In this document: piece by piece, positions 24,072 to 34,608 of the stretch
Layout of the letters: the number at the start of each line of letters is the position of its first letter
Position numbering within the stretch: the first letter of the stretch is position 1
DNA from: Heterohyrax brucei
Taxonomy: Eukaryota; Chordata; Mammalia; Hyracoidea; Procaviidae
DNA: 64,000 nucleotides
NCBI GenBank assembly: GCA_028571685.1
Contig: CM053164.1
Coordinates: forward strand, 38,986,501 to 39,050,500
Direction: 5' to 3'
Program-made: the position numbers and the translations under genes
Notes under the pieces: model-generated
Databases searched by the model: none
Seen by the model: only the letters and a program-made list of their open reading frames with translations
Told to the model about the DNA's origin: nothing

Positions 24072-24279
24072 TTGCTATGAGTATTCCTGCTTTGTATGTG
24101 TGTATTGGATATTTTGTTTACTTATGAAACATAAGATGTAAATGGGTTAATGCATTTTCAGTTGTACATGTGTTAGTTATATCATGTTGACATAAGTATG
24201 ACTTTGTAACTGTACCCCTTCAGAGACTGTGCATGGTAAGGTGAGATGTGTGAAGATGCCAATTTGACAAGGGGTGGAC

Positions 24280-24923
24280 TGTGGTGGTCAGGATTATGTC
24301 AACTTGGCTACTACCTATTTGGCTGCTGTATTAAGTGGCAGGGCGGGGTTTGTGGTGGCTTCCTGCCCCTCGGCTCTCATCTCGTGACCCTGGACTACAG
24401 CTGCTGATCGCTCACGTGACCAGGAGCTGCTGCTCTCTCTTGTTCCAGCGTCTGGTTCTGGGACTTGAGCTAGCGGCTGTTGGGCTCATCAGTCCTTACA
24501 GTCGGCACGTGAGAGTCCTGCTCCCTGACCTGCCAATCCTGCGCTCGCCAGCCTCTGCTCAGTCCTGCTCCCTGACCTGCCGATCTTGGGTTCTCCAGCC
24601 TCTGTCACTTCGCCTCGCCACCAGCTTGGGACCCACCGACCTCCAGCCTCTGTTGCATCGTCTCGCCGCCAGCTTGGGATCCACTGACCCACACAACCGG
24701 TGATCTGCAACTCTGGTCTCTGACTTGCTGACCTTGGGTTCCTCAGCTTCCGTGGACACGTGAGGCTTGTGCCAGAGCTTGGGACATTCAGCTTCTGTGA
24801 TTACGTGAGCTGTTTCCTATATTTGTATCTATCTATCTGTCTATATATATATATATTATAAATCTTTCCTAATACCTACACGTGTTACTGGTTTTGCTTC
24901 CCTAGAAAACCCAGCCTAAGACA
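24280..24923 (+). mobile_element. ERVL-type 3' LTR at right edge of hybrid insertion
   Basis: 644 bp from TGTGGTGGTC to CCTAAGACA, preceded by a purine-rich stretch (acaaggggtgga) serving as polypurine tract and followed by the CTGGG duplication. It has the same C-rich middle and TATC/TA tract (about 24825-24860) as the solo LTR at 14020. The 24072-24279 interval is the untranslated region between pol and LTR. Confidence 0.88.
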
Positions 24924-25099
24924 CTGGGTTTTTGAAAAGACCAATGAAATTGATAAACGATTGGCTCAACTTACTAAAGAAAAACAGGAAAGGAAACAAA
25001 TAACCCAAATAAGAAATGAGAGGGAAGTTGTCATAACAGATTCAAAAGAAATAAAAAATATCATAACAGAATACTACGAAAGACTGTACTCTAACAAAT

Positions 25100-26260
25100 T
25101 TGAAAACCTATGAAATGGACAAAGTCTTGGATTCATATCACCTACCAAAATTATCACAAGCTGAAGCAGAACAACTTAACCCACCACAAAGGAAGAGATT
25201 GAAAAACTCATCCAAAAAGTACCAATCAAAAAAAGCCTGGGCCCAGACGGCTTCACCACAGAATTCTACCAAGCTTTTAGAGAAGTTATCTCCAATGCTA
25301 CTGAGACTATTTCGCCGTATAGAAATGGATGGAATACTCCCAAATTCATTCTATGAAGCCAGCATAACCCTGGTACCAAAGCCAGGGAAAGAGCCAACAA
25401 AGAAGGAAAACTACAGACCAGTATCACTCACGAATCTAGATGTAAAAATCTTCAGCAAAATTCTTGCCAATAGAATACAACAACATATCCAAAAAATAAT
25501 CCATCATGACCAAGTTGGATTCATACCAGGAATGCAAGGCTGGTTGAACATCAGAAAAACAATTCATGTGATCAACCACACAAATACCACAAAAGACAAG
25601 AACCACCTGATCTTGTGTATTGATGCAGAAAAGGAATCTGATAAAGTCCAACACCCATTCATGCTAAAAACTCTCAGCAAAACAGGAACAGATGGCCAAT
25701 TCCTCAATGCAATAAGGGCCATTTATACAAAGCCAACTGCCAACATCATTCTGAATGGAGAGAGACTGAAACAGTTTCCCTTGAGAACAGGAACTAGACA
25801 AGGATGCCCACTCTCACCTCTCCTATTCAACATTGTACTAGAACTACTAGCCAGAGCAAGTAGACAAGACCAAGAAATAAAAGGCACCTGCATCAGTAAA
25901 GAAGTAAAAATATTCCTATTTGCAAATAACATGACTGTATACACAGAGAACCCTAAAGAATCCATAAGTAAACTACTCAAATTGATAGAAGAGTTCTCCA
26001 AAGTCTCAGGATACAAGATAAACAAGAGTAAATCAGTAGGATTCCTTTATACCAACAACAAGATTATTAAGGAAGAAATCCCCAAATCAACACCATTTGC
26101 TACAGTCCCTAAGAAGATAAAGTACCTAGGAATAAATCCAACAAGAGAAATAACACACCTTTACAAAGAGAACTACAAGTCCTTGCTACAAGAAACTAAG
26201 AGAGACTTACAAAAATGGAGAAACCTACCCTGCTCATGGACAAAAGTCTTAACATGGTGA
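25100..26260 (+). pseudogene. L1 ORF2 reverse-transcriptase region, open for 386 codons
   Basis: The RT core of L1 ORF2, in one open frame. Motifs: [51 protein letters not shown] and a catalytic box reading FANNM. The family has FADDM there, so both catalytic aspartates are replaced by Asn and the enzyme would be dead even with the rest restored. The start at 25100 is only where the frame opens. The ORF is part of the L1 split by the retroviral insertion. Confidence 0.85.
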
Positions 26261-26903
26261 AAACGTCTATTTTGCCCAAAGCAATCTACTTACATAATAC
26301 AACCCTAATACAAATTCCAGTGACATTTTTTTAATTAGATGGAGAAAAAAGTTATCAATTTTGTTTTGAAAGGGAAGAAGCCCCAGATAAGTAAAGCACT
26401 ACTGAAGAACACACTACGAGGCCCCTGACTACCTGACTTTAGAACCTATTACATTGCCACAGTAGTCAGAACACCTTGGTACTGGTACAAAAACAGACAG
26501 ATAGATCAATGGAACAGAACTGAGATCCCAGAGATGATATCATCTTCCCATGAACAGTTGATATTTGACAAAGGCCCTAATACATTAAACTGGGGTAAAA
26601 AGAATCTCGTCAACAAATGGTGCTGGCTAAATTGGATATCCAAAGACCCATATCTTATACAACATACAAAAACCAAGTCACACTGGATAAAAGACTTAAA
26701 TATCAAATCTAATAAAGCTCATCCACAAAAAAGTAGAAACAATGGAAGCTTTAATACACAATGTAGACAGACTTCAAAATCTGTCAAACAAACCACAAAC
26801 AACAGAAGAGAAAATAGGTAAATCAGAATTATTAAGAATCAAACACTTTTGCTCATCCAAAGACTTTATTAATAGAATTAAAAGCCCACCTACAGAATGG
26901 GAA

Positions 26904-28039
26904 GGGGGGGGTGAGTCAAGATGGCAGACTAAGCACACATCTCCCTAAATCCCTCTGGAAACCAAGACCTGAACTGACAATCAAATGGAGCCTTCTGGTT
27001 ACCTAGTGAGCCCCAGGACACAGCACAGGGCGGTTAATTTGGACTTCATACCACTGAACGAAAAACCTCCTCTCTTTCACTGATTCCAGCTCCTGGCTAG
27101 TCCTGACTCTCACGGACTGAAGGTAACTCACCATTTTGACTTTTTTTTCTGTCTTGGCCGGTGGGCAGAGCTGGGTCTTGTCTAGTGGCTAGTCTCAGAT
27201 GCACTGCTGGTTGGACAGGCAGGCAAAATTGCCATATTTTGACAGCCAGGCTTAGGACTCTGTGTATCTCGCCACTTTGGGCCCATCTTTCTGCCTCTGT
27301 CACAGTGTAATTTGTATGGAAGCGGTGGGGCCCTGGTGCAGGACGCCATCTTGGATGCGGAGATTTTAGCTGGACCTAATTGTTAGCCTGGGAGTCAGCG
27401 CCTGCCCACAGGAGAGCGCTTTTGCAACAGAAAAGCAGACGTTTTCACGGGGGCCTGGCAACAGAGGCCGAGGACTCACTGCATCTCGGCACCTTTGGCT
27501 CTCTTTCCGCCTCCGCCACAGGGTAGTGTGTACAGAAGCAGCAGCAACCTTGCGCAGGGTGCCATCTTAGATACAGTGGCTGCAGCTGGACCTAATTCTT
27601 AGCCTGGGAGCCAGCGCCTGCCTACAGGAGAGTGCTTTCTGCCAGAAAAGCAGTAGTTTACACAGTATAGCCTATGGCTGAGGCCTGTCAGCAAAGGCCA
27701 ACAGGGTAGTAGCACTGCTATATTTTGAACTAGTTTGTATCATCTGTGGTTGGATATAGAGGTGCTTACTTTGCCTGTTGGGAAGACGGACCTCTACACC
27801 TGAAAACTTGATCAATTTGGGAAGTGGTCCATCCTCACAGTATCTCTCCCAGCCTTTACCAACTCACATGAAGCCCCCAAAGCAACAGACCCTTGAGAAA
27901 ACAGTAAACAAGAAATCACTCGTGGCTTCAGAAGGCCCCCAAATGAAACAACCAAGGAGCTTTTCGGATGAAGAAACTTTTCTGAAATTATCGGAAGGTG
28001 ACTACAAAAGGATTATATACAGAACCCTTCTAGGCCTTA
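26904..28039 (+). mobile_element. Inserted L1 5' UTR plus ORF1-start fragment with 13-bp duplication
   Basis: 1,136 bp flanked by a perfect duplication TACAGAATGGGAA (26891-26903 and 28040-28052) within the larger L1. It starts with a G run and the L1 5' end (gtgagtcaagatggcagact), contains a long 5' UTR with two related cagcgcctgcc...acaggagagYgctt units, and then the first about 45 codons of ORF1 (ATG at 27868, MKPPKQQTLEKT). After about 28000 it changes to unrelated sequence and stops without a poly-A. Confidence 0.72.
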
Positions 28040-28754
28040 TACAGAATGGGAAAAAATATTTGGCACCTATATGTCAGACTGATGCCTCATTTCCATAACC
28101 TATAACGTACTACAAAATATCAATAAGAAAAAGACAAATAATCCAATTAAGCATTGGGCAAAGGAGATGGACAGACACTGCTCTAAAGAGGAGATCCAGG
28201 CAGCCAAAAACACATGCAGACATGCTCACAATCATTAGCTATTAAAGAAATTCAAATCAAAACTACAATCAGATGCCATCTTATCCCAACACGGTTGGCC
28301 ATGATCTAAAAAATGCAAAACAACTAATGCTGGAGGGGCTGTGGAGAAATTGGAACTCTCCTACACTGTTGGTGGGATTCCAAAATAGTGCAACTTCTTT
28401 GGAAAGCAATCCGGCGCTTCCTTAAAAGGCTGGAAATACATATACCATTCGATCCAGTAATTCCACTGCTGAGAATATATCCAACAGAATCAGTCATTCA
28501 CACCAATTCATACATGCACACAAATGTTTACTGCAGCACAATCCATAATAGCAAAAGGATAGAATCAATCCAGATGCCCAATAATAGAGGAATGGATGGG
28601 TAAACTATGGTATATACACTCAACGCAACACTATGCAATGATAAAGAACAACGATGATAGTAGGAAACATCTCATAACCTGGTTTCAGTTGGAGGGCATT
28701 ATGTTGAATGAAGTAGTCAGCAACAAAAGGACAAATATTGTATGAGACCCCTAC

Positions 28755-29265
28755 TGTCATGGGTTGAATTATGTCCCCCCAAAAATATGTGCAGTCGTGT
28801 GGCTGGGACATGATTCCCATTATCTTGGGACTGTCCTCCATTGTGTGGTTTCACTAAACCGTATGTCAAAGGGGCTGTAAATTCCTGCATAGAATTACTT
28901 CCTTGCTCTGCAGTAGGGGGAAGTTTCCCTGGAGTGCAGCTTGCCCCACCCTTAATGCTCTCAGCTTGCAAGAGATAAAAGGAAAGGGAAACAAAGAGAA
29001 GGAGGAGCCTCGCACCATCAAGAAATCTGCACCGGGAGAGGAGTGTGTCCTTGAGACCTGAGGTTCCTGCGCCAAGACGCTCCCTGGACAAAGACTGATG
29101 CAATACCGGACTTTCCTCCAGAGTCGACAAAGGGAAAGCCTTCCCCTGGAGTGGACACCCTAAATATGGACTTGCAACCTACCAGACTGTAAGAATAAAT
29201 CTTCCTTTGTTAAAGCCATCCATGCTGTGGTATTTCTGTTAGAGCAGCCCTAGCTGACTAAAACA
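28755..29265 (+). mobile_element. Solo MaLR-like LTR
   Basis: 511 bp from TGTCATGGGTTGAATTATG to GCTGACTAAAACA, inserted in the end of the L1 ORF2/3' UTR. Flanks CCTAC and CCTAT are a 5-bp duplication with one mismatch. Confidence 0.85.
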
Positions 29266-30255
29266 CCTATGAAAAGAACTTAAAAACAGATTCATGCACA
29301 GAAGAAAAGACTCTTTGACGGCTCAAGGGTAGGGAGGGAGAGAGGGCGAAGATGGAGGGTTTAGACAGTTGACAGAAATTTGGTTGGGTGAAGTCCGTGA
29401 CAGCATACATTAGAAAGAAAATCAGTATTAACTGGACTTCAACATAACATGATTATTACTCCCATCTTAATCCAGTATTACAAGGACAGAGTAGCTTGGG
29501 TGAGGGGCTTGGGACCATACTCTCAGGGGAAACCGAGGCCAACTGGCCCAACTAGCATTTTGCTAAGAGAGCCTTCTGCACCCCACACTGGTGAGTGGTG
29601 TATGGGGTCTTAACAGCTGCCAAGCTGCCATCTGGCACAGCAAATGGTCCTAATTTAGCAGGAATGGATGATCACCAAGGACCAAAATGACATGGAGGAA
29701 GAGAACCCACAAGACAGAGAGACCCATGTGAGTGGGTGACTACATCAACTTGTGACCGGAAGAACCGGATGGTGCTTGGCCACCACCAGTGACAGTCATG
29801 ATGGAGCTCACAAAACTGAGTCTCACTGGCAACACAAGAATAAAAAGGGGTGCACCCTGAAGTCTCCATTAAAAGACTGCAATTGATGGTCCACAGGCCT
29901 CAGAGTTCCCCTGGGAGCATTGTCCCTGGCCTTGATGCTGTCCCTGTCCATAAATAATAATGGGGGTCAACTCTCAGACAGGAATGGGTTAGACTTGGTG
30001 ACACAGAGTGACCATAATATGTGTGCACTTTATGGTTCTACGCATCTATAGGATGTTGTCCTGCTGACCTCTTACTGGAGGAAGGGGAGCGGGTTGAGAG
30101 GAAGGATAGGAGTTTGTTGGGAGAATAAGACATGTATGGAGCAGAGAGGAAGAGCATGCTGTCACCTGGCAGGGAGAGCAGTGGGAGCTGCATGTAGGTG
30201 GACATGCAAATTTATACGGGAATGTACATTTTCATTCAATCATAATAAAAAAAAG
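29266..30255 (+). mobile_element. 3' UTR of the near full-length L1
   Basis: Afrotherian-type L1 3' UTR ending in an A-rich tail (cataataaaaaaaagg). Homologous to the minus-strand copies at 4390-5070 and 45990-46600 and to 53700-54660. Confidence 0.78.
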
Positions 30256-30830
30256 GAGCAAAACTACTATGAAAGACATGCACACAGTATGCTTTCAAAT
30301 ACAGAAAGCAAAAATACAAATAAAGAAAAATGGCAAGAAAAACAAACAAACAAAACCTAATAAAAATGGTTTCCTACAGGAGAAGATAATTTATTGGGTG
30401 ATGCAGATAGGGAATGAAGCTACATATGCGTTAAATTTTCTTCTTTTATAGTTTTACCTAGCGTTTTAAACAAGTTTTAACAATCTATGCTTTAGAAGTC
30501 TGAAATAAACTTCAAACAAACCCAACTATACATTCAAATGGGTGGGATAATGACACAGATAAGCAACCCTGGGGTCTACCTTAGATGTGGAACATTCATG
30601 ATAGCTGTTTCCTCCTCCATCCCGCCTTCTGTAATGTCTGGCCAAGTTTCAAAAATTTGTTTCTAAACAGAATCCAGAATGTATATATATTTATATATTT
30701 TTGCTGTTTTGGAACAGTGTTGTTTTTAACCGTATGGTTGAATTCTCCTGAAAAATAATCTGGGTGTGACATTCTTTTGAAGGGAAGTACTTTTACAACT
30801 TTCTCTACTACTAGATTCTTTTTTTTTGAT
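30256..30830. other. Intronic, nothing recognised
   Basis: AT-rich intron with a TATATATTTATATAT stretch near 30690. Confidence 0.5.
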
Positions 30831-31500
30831 TGTAGTATACACATATCAAAACACTCACCAATTCAAAAATTTCTGCATGTATAATTCAGTGACACTGATG
30901 GCATTCTTCATGTTGTAAAACCATTCTTAGTGTCCTTTTCTGAATTATTATACCACCATTAATATGAGCTCTGTGCCCTCTGAACAGTAACTTCCCTTTT
31001 TTCCTCCCTGCCACCTTTGGTAGCTACTAATAATCTTTGGTTTCCACATATTTGCCTATTTCACATGAGTGAGATCATAAGGTGTTTTCTGGGGGGAGGG
31101 GAAGACTGACATTTCAGTCAGTATAATGCTTTCAAAGTTCATCCACACTGTAGCAGGCATCAGGACTTCATTTCTCTATGTACTATATTTTGCTTGTCCA
31201 TTACATGTTGTTGGACATTCAGGTCGTTTCCACCTTTTGGCTATCACGAATGATGCTGCAATGAATACTGGTGTACAGGTTTCTGTTTGCAATCCTGTTT
31301 TCAAATCTTCAGCGCATACACCTAGGATTGAGATTGTTGGGTCATATGATAGTTCTATGTTCAGCTTTCTGAGTAATGGCCACAGTGTTTTCCACTTGCC
31401 ACAGTAGCTGTGCTACTTTAACATTACCACCACTAATGGAACAGAGGTTTTAGTTATCTCCACATGCTCATCAACACTTGCTGTTTTCCTTTTGTTTTTT
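30831..31500 (-). mobile_element. Old L1 ORF2-end fragment
   Basis: The complement is the L1 ORF2 C-terminal region (blocks tttgcctatttcacatgagt, ggctatcacgaatgatgctg, gagattgttgggtcatatg, ccacagtgttttccacttg). About 670 bp. A short SINE/RTE scrap follows at 31515-31560 (tgattctgactcatggtgac). Confidence 0.7.
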
Positions 31501-31560
31501 TCTCTAATCATATGCAGTGATGACAGCTGATTCTGACTCATGGTGACCCTTATGTGGTTA

Positions 31561-32004
31561 GATTCTATTTCTGTGCATTTTATTTTCTAAGAATCCAATT
31601 TTGTCTCAATTTTTACAGCACTGTGAAAGTCTTGTGGTCTTTTAAATTTTGTTTTGATATTTACTTAAACCTTAATTTGTACACCTGTTTTTCCTTTTTC
31701 AAAAAGAGATTAGAAAAGTGTGATTCATTTTAAAACCAACTTTCTACTTTTTCTCTAATTTCAGTTTTGTTTTTATTCATTTCTTTAATTTTCTATTGAT
31801 TTTTTTATTCTTTTTAAAAAGCTTTTTCAGGTGTATGTTTACTTTCTTTTTATTAACAGGAGTATCCAATGTCACAAATTCTTTTCTGATAACTTTTTTG
31901 GCCATATTCCTTAAGTTGTTACAATATAGTTTCAATATATTCTAGAATTAAGTTTTTTAAACCATCTTTGACCTAACAGAGATTTAACAGAATGCTTTAA
32001 ATTG
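31561..32004. other. Intronic, T-rich, nothing recognised
   Basis: T-rich sequence on the plus strand, probably a very old LINE remnant, not placed. Confidence 0.4.
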
Positions 32005-32190
32005 TCCAAGAGACCTAGTGGCCCGGTAATAACCAAAAAGTCAGCAGTTCAAACTTACTAGCCATTCCACAGTTAAGAGATACGGCAATCCGCTTCCATA
32101 AAAGTTAAAGCTTTGGAAACTCCACAGCAAAGTTCTACTCTGTTCTATTAGGTCACTGTGAGTTAAAATGGACTCAAAAGTACACAATAA
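32005..32190 (+). mobile_element. AfroSINE, diverged
   Basis: Diverged AfroSINE: aaccaaaaagtcagcagttc, cggcaatccgcttccataaa, gttctactctgttct, ggtcactgtgagttaaaatg. Confidence 0.75.
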
Positions 32191-32518
32191 CACAGGTCGA
32201 AGACACTTGGTATTTTCTCCATTACATTATTTTTGGTACTATTCCATATGCTGTATTTAATTATTTAGACTCTGAAGTTTTGCTTGCAATTAAAACATGA
32301 ATTTTCATATCCAATTTGCATTTGAAAAGGTTCATTCTGTCACAGACATTTAAAAGTTAAATATACATCTAAAAAGCTATCTCAGTGATTATGCCACTTT
32401 AAGCATTCAACATCCCTCTTCTTTACCCATTTAAGTATGTAAGAGAATAAAACTTGTATTAAAACTTACAAACACGAAAACTTATGTAAGGCAGGCAATT
32501 TTCTTAAGAAAAAGAAAT

Positions 32519-33050
32519 AAAGGTTTCCCCTGCTATCCAAGAGCAGAGTATTCTATGAAACCTTTCGTAAGCTGGAATTTTGTAAAGTGAAGGAGCAATT
32601 ACCATTAACTTACAAAGGAAAAGATTCTGAGCATTCTCAGACCCCAAAAAATAACCTATCAAAAATCATACCAAATAACACATAAAACACTATGGGCTCT
32701 CTTACGCTTTTCTGATATCTTAGTACACATTCTACTAACAAAGGCACAAAATAAATCAAGATGAAGCACATATGCTCACAGACACAGTTCTAAGCTCTGG
32801 CAGCTTGGGGCTGAGATGCTGAGCATAGTCCCCGGGAAGGAAGCTTGGCAATGTCACTGTCACTTGGTGAGTATGCTGCCTCTTTAAAGGCTCACTGCAA
32901 AACCAATGCTCAATACTATTTCTGCTTTTAGCCTTTTGTCATGTACGTGAAATTCTCTCTGCATTTCTTTTGGTTAGCAAAAACAGGTACTAATGTAGGT
33001 TTCTGTGAAGTGGCAAAAGCCAGTTTTCAGAAAACTGGGGATATCTGTAT
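32519..33050 (+). mobile_element. Non-autonomous DNA transposon remnant
   Basis: Starts aaggtttcccctgctatcc and ends with the roughly inverted gttttcagaaaactggggatatctgta. Internal blocks atgaaacctttcgtaagctg and tggttagcaaaaacaggta match an old mammal-wide MITE that I remember but cannot name safely. Confidence 0.55.
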
Positions 33051-34212
33051 TAAAATTAAATTACAGTAATTAAATTACAGTAATCAAAAGGGATCTTCAA
33101 GAGATTGAAAAGACAATCTTGAGAGATGTTATTTGCAATATATCTACTCCTCACTTACCTGTTACCTCATCGTCCAACATTTCACATGTAGGACAGCAGT
33201 AAAAAAATCTACTCTCTATTCTGCACATTAATGAGACGGTGGGCATGGCAATAAAGCTGTGGAGCGTCCTCTCCCTTGAGAAGGGTCTCCAGACAGCTTC
33301 TGGAAGCTGGGCTGCATGGCCCCGTGCTCCCCACCTGTTGGCCCCTGCTGCAGTAAGCTGCTGCAGAGAGCTGGCCACAGCCCCCATGTGGATGGACAGT
33401 AGCACCAAGTCCTCAGGCACCTGTTCTGGGTTCCAAGCTCCTACATGGACAGAGGCCTTGCAGCTCAGAACTGCTGTGGTGTAGGAAGGGTGGAAATGAA
33501 GGCACTGGTGAGGGTGTTTGGAAGAAATGTGTGAGTTTCATGACATCCCAAGGTGAGCCTAAAACCTCCGTTTCACTGGGGCCAGGTGACAGGACAGGAT
33601 CCCAGTGCCCTAGCAGAAAGCCCTGAGCCTCAGTGACGTGCTAGGACTGGAGGGCAGAGAAGGCTCTAGAATCCTAAATGCAAGGCTTACGGGGGTGGGA
33701 AGGGAACCTGGAAGCTGCTGAGCAAGGGATGCTCTGACTCAGCACATAGAACGTGAAAAGATTAAGCCATGAACCCTCTGGTCACAGAGCCAGCTTCATT
33801 CAGCTTTGTCTCCTCCAAGCCACCTTCTCTGCTGAGCTTGTCATAGTAATGAACACATCAGTCAATTTTAGCTGTTAGTATTTCTATGATCTTATTTTGT
33901 AAATTACAGAAAAAAAAACCTGGACAAATGGATGGTCTGAAAACAGGAAAATAAAAACTGAATTTTTGCCTGAAGACCTGGTCTTTGGAACTTAACCAAG
34001 CTGATACATGAGAAGTGGGTGTACATATATTCAACTACGGAATATATGAAGAACTTCTACAAGTTACTAAGTAAAAGACACTCCTAGGAAAACAAAGATT
34101 AAAACAGGTACTTTACAAAAAAGTTACCTAAATGGCTAAAAAACAATGAAAGGGGGTTCAATTACACTAGCCATTATGGAGAGGTGACATAAAACCACAT
34201 GAGATGCTAATA
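33051..34212. other. Intronic; GC-rich patch at about 33200-33850
   Basis: Between two DNA transposons. The middle is noticeably GC-rich but CpG-poor and unique-looking; it contains the candidate cassette exon described separately. The rest has no recognised feature. Confidence 0.45.
33159..33473 (-). other. Candidate in-frame cassette exon in the 25-kb ASXL2 intron (unproven)
   Basis: On the ASXL2 strand a pyrimidine-rich acceptor (CCCTTCCTACACCACAG) is followed by 315 nt with no stop in the needed phase, then a strong donor, AACAG followed by GTAAGTGAG. The segment takes two bases to complete a codon and leaves one base, exactly the phase 1/phase 1 pattern required between the 41188 and 15663 exons. 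The would-be peptide of 105 residues includes two LQQLTAAGAN-like Ala/Leu-rich stretches and ends CCPTCEMLDDEVT. The DNA is GC-rich compared with its surroundings. I do not recognise the peptide. Chance sites of this quality do occur in introns, and an overlapping plus-strand frame is also open. Confidence 0.3.
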
Positions 34213-34608
34213 CAAGGTCTGACAATTAAGTCCACAAACTTAATTGTTCTAAGTGCTACATACCTCATTCCCGAATACCACTACGGTCACCTTGAAAGTA
34301 CTCCCCTTGGGAAGCTATGCACTGATGCCAGTGCCTAGTCCACCCTTTAAAGCAATTTTGGAACTCTTTTCTGGAATGGCCATTGCACACAGTGGCAAGC
34401 TGGCAAGTTTGTGAACTTAATTCTATAGTCATCTGTGAGGAGTTTTTAGCCAGTAAACATATAACTGTTTTGGGAACACCCTCCCGACTCAACTAATCTG
34501 ACCCCCAATGATGTTTTCCTTTATCTGAAGAGAAATGAAATACTGAAAGGAAGACATGTTGATGACATTCAGGACATCAAGGGTAATGTGACGACAGCTC
34601 TGATGGCA
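34213..34608 (+). mobile_element. Palindromic mariner-derived MITE, copy A (right-truncated)
   Basis: Follows TA and starts with a mariner terminal repeat (caaggtctgacaattaag). The first about 160 bp are the complement of the end of a mariner transposase gene. The sequence then turns round and reads the sense strand of the same region, with CCTCCCGACTCAACTAATCTG corresponding to the YSPDLAPND catalytic box. The right arm stops near gctctgatggc and lacks its terminal repeat. Confidence 0.75.

Larger units (their letters stand above)
21781..24923. mobile_element. Hybrid endogenous retroviral insertion with two different LTR families
   Basis: 3,143 bp inserted in the L1, bounded by a perfect 5-bp duplication CTGGG (21776-21780 and 24924-24928). 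The left boundary is the U5 end of a MaLR-like LTR in minus orientation, followed by MaLR internal sequence. The right boundary is the U5 end of an ERVL-type LTR in plus orientation, preceded by its pol and a 117-bp partial 5' LTR. The two elements are joined head to head near 23040-23045. Both outer ends are canonical TG/CA retroviral ends. MaLRs are non-autonomous relatives that use ERVL enzymes, and both make 5-bp duplications. Confidence 0.8.
19100..30255 (+). mobile_element. Near full-length L1 interrupted by three later insertions
   Basis: L1 parts run in order: 5' UTR start (gtcaagatggcgcactaa, about 19130), ORF1 (19398-20128), ORF2 endonuclease region (20730-21780), ORF2 reverse-transcriptase region (24924-26890), ORF2 C-terminus (28040-28754) and 3' UTR with an A-rich end (29266-30255). 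Removing the inserts at 21781-24923, 26904-28039 and 28755-29265 restores continuous L1 sequence. Relative to the other L1 5' fragment at 26904 it lacks about 700 bp of 5' UTR. Many frameshifts make it inactive. It lies antisense to ASXL2. Confidence 0.85.

Noticed and set aside
25100..26260. 386-codon open frame as a possible host gene
   Set aside because: It is the L1 ORF2 reverse-transcriptase region with a mutated catalytic box.
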